Source of the DNA: Hyaloscypha bicolor E
Taxonomy: Eukaryota > Ascomycota > Leotiomycetes > Helotiales > Hyaloscyphaceae
NCBI RefSeq assembly: GCF_002865645.1
Contig: NW_020194628.1
Location: forward strand, 1,240,001-1,304,000
Length of the DNA: 64,000 nt
Reading direction: 5' to 3'
Made by a program: the position numbers and the translations under genes. Shown here in pieces: positions 58,998 to 64,000 of this stretch (position 1 is the stretch's first letter; every line of letters starts with the position of its first letter). Below the pieces are notes generated by a model. That model was not told the origin of the DNA and did not search any database. It saw only the letters and a list, made by a program, of their open reading frames with translations.

Positions 58998-60064
58998 ATG
59001 CCAAGCCAGAAGAGAAAGGCCAATGGGCATGTTTGCGAATGCTTCAAAGCCCACGAAACGAAAGACGAGTGTGAGAAGCAGGCATTGGTCAACGAACGCG
59101 AAGACTGCGGAGCAAAACATCGAGCCATTACGGCGCAGTAAGTCTAGTCCTTGTGGCTCAAAGGTACGGGTCTGATGCATTGTAGGGTCATTCTATACAG
59201 CGAGACAGTAGAAGTTTTGGCCGGGAACGAAGATAAGCAGACATTCATCGTCCACAGAGACCTGCTGGCTTTGCATTCAGCCTACTTCCTCGACCTCTTC
59301 AAGGACAAAGGCCGCGGCGTCGATAAACAAATATTGATCTCCATGAAGCCATCCCTCTTCGCTGACTTCGTGTCGTGGGTATACTTTGGAGAGTTCTTGA
59401 AGGTGGAGAATGACGCCCTGGAAGGCGCTGCGTCGGTAGACGACCTCTGGGAGTGGGGGCGTGTCTTCAAAGCTCCAGCCTTCCAAAACTTCTGTATGGA
59501 CGACTGCAGAGCATATTGCAAGTCGTCAGATACTAATCCCACGAAAAATCCATGGCCATTTATCAACGGTATCAAGCAGATGTATTCCACCACGCCCAAG
59601 GAATCTCAACTTCGAAAGCTGGCCGTCAACTCTTTGTCATACAAGAACCCCTTGCATAAGTATAGGAAGGGTAGTGCTGCTTGGAAGGAATGGAAAGCAT
59701 TGCTTACTGGGCAGGACTCGCAGGAGGCGTGGATCAATGATCTGAGAGAGGATTTTTCACTTGAAGCTGGCAAAGACTGGAAGAAGATACCACCCGTAAG
59801 TGCATGCACTTTGCTTACAGAAATACTCTCCAGAGTCGCTCAAGACAATACACGGGTCCATTGCTGACTGTGAATCTTCAGTGGGACGACCAACACCGGA
59901 ATGACTACATGGAGAAAGAAATCGCGTTGGAGGACCGTTGGGACGCGCAGATATTGGCTAGACCAATAGCCGCCATCAAGAGCGCCGCATTGGCCAAGAC
60001 GGACGTCCGAAGTATCATCGAGTGGGCACATCTTCAGCGAGGCGTAAAGTCCGAGCAGGAGTGA
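58998..60064 (+). CDS. BTB/POZ-domain protein
   Basis: Three exons (58998-59137, 59186-59795, 59882-60064; introns 48 and 86 bp, both GTAAGT) give 310 aa. BTB domains mediate dimerisation and often recruit substrates to Cullin-3 ligases; in fungi many are orphan proteins. Domain evidence: VILYSETVEVLAG, then FIVHRDLLALHSAYFLDLFK (the 'F.VH...L...S.YF...F' core), KPSLFADFVSWVYFGEFL and DDLWEWGRVFKAPAFQNFCM, all within residues 45-160. The N-terminal 46 residues have four cysteines (CECFK...DECEK...EDCG). No other domain follows. The start is the first ATG in frame (ttaaaATGcc). I cannot name an orthologue. Confidence 0.82.
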
Positions 60065-60865
60065 TCCGTTTCGACTCTTGGAAGAAGCGAGTACGACGGC
60101 ATGAAGACAGGAACCGCTGACAAGTAACCAGCATTTCTTCGCAGGAAACCGAATAAGAAAAATCATTTCGCATGTGGAAAGGCATTTGCATGAAGAGAGG
60201 CATCTCGCTTACAGTAAGCGCGTTGCGGGCATAATCTTGCTATTCTTACCCGCTCTTACTTTCGTTGTCAGGGATTATTCTATAATTGTAGGAAACAGGG
60301 ACCTTGAGTTCTTAGTGGTACAAATCGATTAATACATCATGAAAAGAAACTAGCTGCAATCTTCGAATCTAAGATGTAATATATCCTGAGTTGGTTGTCT
60401 AAAGTCTAGCATTTATCAGTGCGGGGGAAGGATCGACGCTAAGCAAACCGGTCATGATTTGAAGTCACTTCCATAGGTCACAGTTCCCTGTAATGGCCCG
60501 TTTCGCACGAACGCACGTCTTTTTGATTGCTGGTGATTGCCAACAACCAAATACTAGCATTCAACACTCGATATTCAAAGTTAGTATCCGCATAGTTTAG
60601 AAGTGTTTCGCAAAATGCAAAAACTCAACAACCATCGCAATTACGGAAGTTCCAGAGTAATCTCCGGTGATCTTAAATCTTAAGGCTTACTTTTCTTGAG
60701 TAATCACTTTCTATTTATAGGTATTATAGCCTAATAATTATTTCTCTCTTAAGGCGAAAGTAATTAATTAATTAATTACTTTATTATAGCTTTCCTACTA
60801 AGAAAGAATTCATAATAAAAATTTCACGAGAAGCGTGATATCTATATGATAAATAAAATAGTATG

Positions 60866-61110
60866 TGTGACGGCTGGTGTCACATGGTTGATACGGACGT
60901 GGTTTCAGCCAAAGGGGTTGGTTTCAGCTAAGGTTCCAAGCTATGGTTCAAACCAAGCTCGCTTCCAAAGCTCGGCGTTTCAGTGGTCTTGGCCATACCT
61001 ACTTATCCACTGCCACACCTCACTCCTGTCCTCCTTAGCTTTAAATTCTTAAGACATTGGAAATCATTGATCTTTGAGCCTCGTTCTATTGCTCTGTTCC
61101 TGCCGTCACA
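60866..61110. repeat. solo LTR (family of the element at 30847-32638)
   Basis: 245 bp with perfect ends TGTGACGGC...GCCGTCACA. It aligns along its full length, in reverse, with the two LTRs nested in the hAT, and it lacks most of their RIP changes. It is flanked by exact 5-bp duplications gtatg (60861-60865 and 61111-61115), so it is a complete insertion reduced to one LTR by recombination. Confidence 0.9.
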
Positions 61111-61329
61111 GTATGCCTTAAGCAACGCTACAAAAGTAATTAGAAAGCGCAAAAGCTAGTATCCAAATACTTAGTGTTTTCAGAATGACCTCCTAGAGGA
61201 CGTTTTAAAAAGAACTGAGATTAGTATGGGAACAAATACTAGTATCTAAACGCCAACATTCTTTGCCAGTGTCACGATAAGGTGATATTGCAGTGGTGGT
61301 AAAGAGCTTGAATTGAGCTGAAGGCTGTG

Positions 61330-61405
61330 CGCCCGGCTAAAAGCACTGGCTACACGCTAAGTCACGTGCAGTGGCACCACGTGACTGGTGCCACGTAACA
61401 GCCAG
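61330..61405. other. palindromic CACGTG-rich patch
   Basis: Three tCACGTG/CACGTG-like cores occur within 45 bp, and ggcaccacgtgactggtgcc (61371-61390) is an imperfect palindrome with 7-bp arms. It could bind bHLH factors or be part of a decayed inverted-repeat element. Confidence 0.35.
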
Positions 61406-62160
61406 TATACAAAAAAAATGCGAAACACTTTCAATTATAATAATATCTGAATACTAGTATTACGAAATCGGCAATGTTCCAATATTCAAAGGTTGTGAAA
61501 CAGCCTAATTCACGGAATGGAATGGTGAAAAGTTTCATTTTCCGCGGTATGCACATTGCGGTCGTCACACGTCCTCGGGGCCTGGTAGGAATTGAGAATC
61601 CGCTGGAACGACATTTGAATCCTCATCCTTGGCAAGGACTCGCGATTTTTTGAGTTCAAAAACTCTTGATCAAATTAGTGTCAGCAAGTGAAATTATGGA
61701 TTTGAATTTGCCCCATCACATCATTCTTGAAAGTGCTATCAAATGTTGCCTTTACTTACAATAAAAACTCCAAGCCTCAAGTATTCCTATACTTAATTCC
61801 CCAATATAATTACTCTTCTGTTTAACCCTTTAAAAGAAGGAATATAGTGATTCATGAATTTTGCCGCGATGCTAAAAGATTTAAGGCTTATATCCTCTTA
61901 TTACACTACCTCAAGGGCAGTAAAACATACCGTATCGCAAGCACCTGAAAATGCAGTAGCTGCACAGCCTTGTGTGACAATGCGTTCGGTTTGCCTCTCT
62001 GCCCAACTACCTCACCGCCAGTTTGATTATGTATTTGCTAATTTAAACACAGTCTTCTGGCCTCCTACTTAAGCCGTTCCCTCTCTTCGGTTCTCTCATT
62101 CATAATAGAGCGCATTTCTCACTAACACTTTTGCCTTCAACCTTGTTTGTGCCTTGAACG

Positions 62161-63653
62161 ATGTCGCACTCAAACCCTCCCGAAGACCTGGAGCGTGGCC
62201 GACCATCCGTAAAGAATAAAGAACCGCAAAAACGCAGTTATTCTGTGGCCAGTGCCATGTCTGGCATCTCGCTCTCATCTATTATGAACAGGTTCACTAT
62301 TCTCCCACACCGGCAAGAGCAGAGAAGAAAGGTGCTCGATTATCTCTTCGAAAACCTTGATCAAGGAGATAATCGGCGTATAGACAAGGATCGCATGTAT
62401 GGCTTAACGCCCAAAGAGGTCGCCGCAGAGCTTATCTCTCTTACAGAGAAGCTATATGAGGCCAAAGATTATAGTTTTAATCTGTTCGAGAAGCTTGCTC
62501 TAGCGAATGTCCTACATTGGCAACATCGACTCATCCAATTGGACGAGAAACTCAATTCTGGAGAATGATTGTTAATGGAAAGAGCCCTTCCGAAAAAGGA
62601 CGCAGTCAATTCACACTCACCTAGTCATCTCGCCGACGAAGACGAAATTTCACACGGCGAAGCGCCGAAGCATCAGAGGAAACGGCCACAAAGAAGGCCA
62701 AGAGGACTCAGTCGAAGAGTCGGCCGAAGAGTCAGCAGAAATTGATAAGATGGCTCTAGAACTCTCTAATGCTCTCCATCAATATTGTATTTTTGTCAAG
62801 GCCTGAAGAGGCTTGTGCGGATAATATGGGTGTATATTGGTATATTAGTAAGGAATGATAGTGCCCTAAAGGCGGGGAAGAAGCTATATATATATCTGTA
62901 GTGGCCTGTGCGCAGCACGTGACAATTTTACCCAACACAATCCATCAAGACAAAACCTTCATGTGCTGACCAATTCACAGATACTGCCATCAACGACTTC
63001 AAGCACATCCTTAACACATACAAGCAACCGGACACGGCTCGCAGTCGCAACATAGGTGTGCTCCTAGCCAAAACTTTTCACGAACCGCGTTACTGGGACT
63101 CACCAGACTCCTTGAATCTGATGGACCTCGCGCCGACCTCTGGCGACGGAGGAAGGGTCGATTGGCTGAGAGCAAGACTCCAGAAATTGCTTCCTGAGAA
63201 GTCTCTGGATGCTTCTGGGATAGATCGGAGAGAACTGGACAGGAAACAGAGATCTGGAAGTATGACTGGTATGTCAGACTAATTCCCGCTCCTCTATCGA
63301 ACCCAGTGTTTACGGATTTGTCTCCTAACTGATAGTTAGCGGGATCTGCAAAAGTCCTACAACCGCATCGACTCCATACGCGCCACATCTCGCCCTCAGT
63401 TGACCGCTTTGCGCGCATAGTGATGGCTGTCATCGGCGGGGTCATGCTCCTTGTCCCGATGATTGATCTTAGCTTCGTGACTTCAAGAACGTGGTCCCTA
63501 ATTACCACTTCTCTCTTCGTCCTGTCTTTTGCTTTTGCTCTGGCGGTGTTCTCCAATGCATCTAACCAAGAGATCTTGGCTGTGGCAGCAACATATACCG
63601 CGGTTCTTGTGGTATTTGTAGGTAATTTGTTATCGTATCCTAAGAATACATAG
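62161..63653 (+). CDS. DUF6594-type membrane protein, reading frame disturbed in the middle
   Basis: The N-terminal exon (62161-62568) reads RRKVLDYLFENLDQGDNRRI and NLFEKLALANVLHWQHRLIQ, then ends at TGA after LNSGE. A second coding piece (to about 62788) ends AEIDKMALELSNALHQY, joined across an intron with donor GTATTT and acceptor TTCACAG (62982) to TAINDFKHILNTYKQPD. The last exon (63340-63653, after a 71-bp intron) has two hydrophobic helices, VMAVIGGVMLLVPMIDL and TTSLFVLSFAFALAVF, and a final AATYTAVLVVFVG. This start-plus-C-terminal-helices plan is that of fungal DUF6594 proteins (function unknown). Between exon 1 and the acidic segment the frame is off by one, so this is either a recent pseudogene or unresolved splicing. 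Confidence 0.6.
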
Positions 63654-64000
63654 AAATAGATTGTTATACGAGCCCAAGAATGCAAACACTGTCTTGAATA
63701 CCTTAGAGTCGCCGCCGTTGCCACATTCGCCAACACGTGGACTCGTTGGTATTGGGAAAATATGGATTTCAAATATTCCCCTAAGTCGGAGTGTTTGGAG
63801 AACGATGGCACGTCAGATTCGGGCGGCATTTCCTTCAGCCCAGAGCCCATCTTGTAAATGAACCGCATTATCGCTGAATAGGTTGTTGAAATAGATGGGA
63901 AAGAGCAAACAAGTGCTGTCGTTAGACCATACTTCGTAGTGAATTCAGGGGTATCACGTGATATAACATGACTTTCAAGATTCACGTAGGCCTCTTTTCC
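63654..64000 (+). other. downstream segment, possible extra exon
   Basis: A plus-strand frame reads CKHCLEYLRVAAVATFANTW, then TRWYWENMDFKYS, to a TAA at 63855-63857. It could be a further exon of the DUF6594-like gene through a 42-bp intron starting at 63612-63617 (GTAGGT), but that is short and unproven. The minus strand is open here too (FIYKMGSGLKEMPPESDV), so the true strand is not settled. Confidence 0.3.

Larger units (their letters stand above)
60601..61431. repeat. possible inverted-repeat unit around the solo LTR
   Basis: The 12 bases aagtgtttcgca at 60601-60612 are found inverted at 61420-61431. No matching target duplication was found. Inside, motifs like actagtat and ccaaatact recur near 60547, 61157, 61233 and 61449. 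It may be an old DNA element into which the LTR element later jumped, or chance. Confidence 0.3.

Noticed and set aside
63011..63985. 324-codon open frame on the minus strand
   Set aside because: It lies antisense to the DUF6594-like exons, has no domain texture over most of its length and no introns. It is most likely a by-product of codon bias on the other strand.

Overview
The window is nuclear DNA of a filamentous ascomycete (Pezizomycotina). It has short introns of about 45-90 bp with GTATGT/GTAAGT-type donors, HET-domain genes, and AT-rich blocks in which transposons have been ruined by C-to-T and G-to-A changes, as repeat-induced point mutation (RIP) does. Gene content fits a Leotiomycetes- or Sordariomycetes-like genome, but I cannot place the species.

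Layout. 1-11760 is an AT-rich transposon block: a recognisable Ty1/copia element (750-7122) sits inside an older, more mutated relative, followed by a still more decayed LTR-like pair. 11760-12200 holds a small TA-flanked inverted-repeat element. 12219-18911 is a RIP-mutated LINE flanked by a 17-bp target duplication. 18930-24950 is a graveyard of broken genes: a single-pass membrane protein, an unassigned protein, and a zinc-type alcohol dehydrogenase/quinone oxidoreductase. Two related miniature inverted-repeat elements lie among them. 25110-27160 is an intact HET-domain gene. Divergent from it is a decayed HET gene (27682-34112), split by a 4.65-kb hAT transposon (29159-33810). That transposon carries its own nested Gag-only LTR element (30847-32638). 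34184-35373 is an intact ketopantoate-reductase-family gene. 35700-40000 is again a decayed region, with a third miniature element and an epoxide-hydrolase-like pseudogene.

From about 40 kb the sequence becomes gene-space with mostly housekeeping genes: a gluconokinase-like P-loop gene with a damaged start, a conserved low-complexity nuclear-type protein, glutamate 5-kinase (proline synthesis), Atp23 (mitochondrial F1Fo assembly protease), Aurora kinase, a TIP41-like regulator of PP2A/TOR signalling, a Ste23/insulin-degrading-enzyme M16 protease behind a long microsatellite-rich leader, a BTB-domain protein, and a DUF6594-type membrane protein with a reading-frame problem. A well-preserved solo LTR (60866-61110) belongs to the same family as the RIP-ruined LTR element inside the hAT.

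The genes do not form one pathway. The clearest biology is the contrast between conserved single-copy genes on the right and a HET pair within mobile DNA on the left, where one HET gene survived and its head-to-head neighbour was lost. All splice models below were made by eye from reading frame, GT/AG sites and family knowledge.
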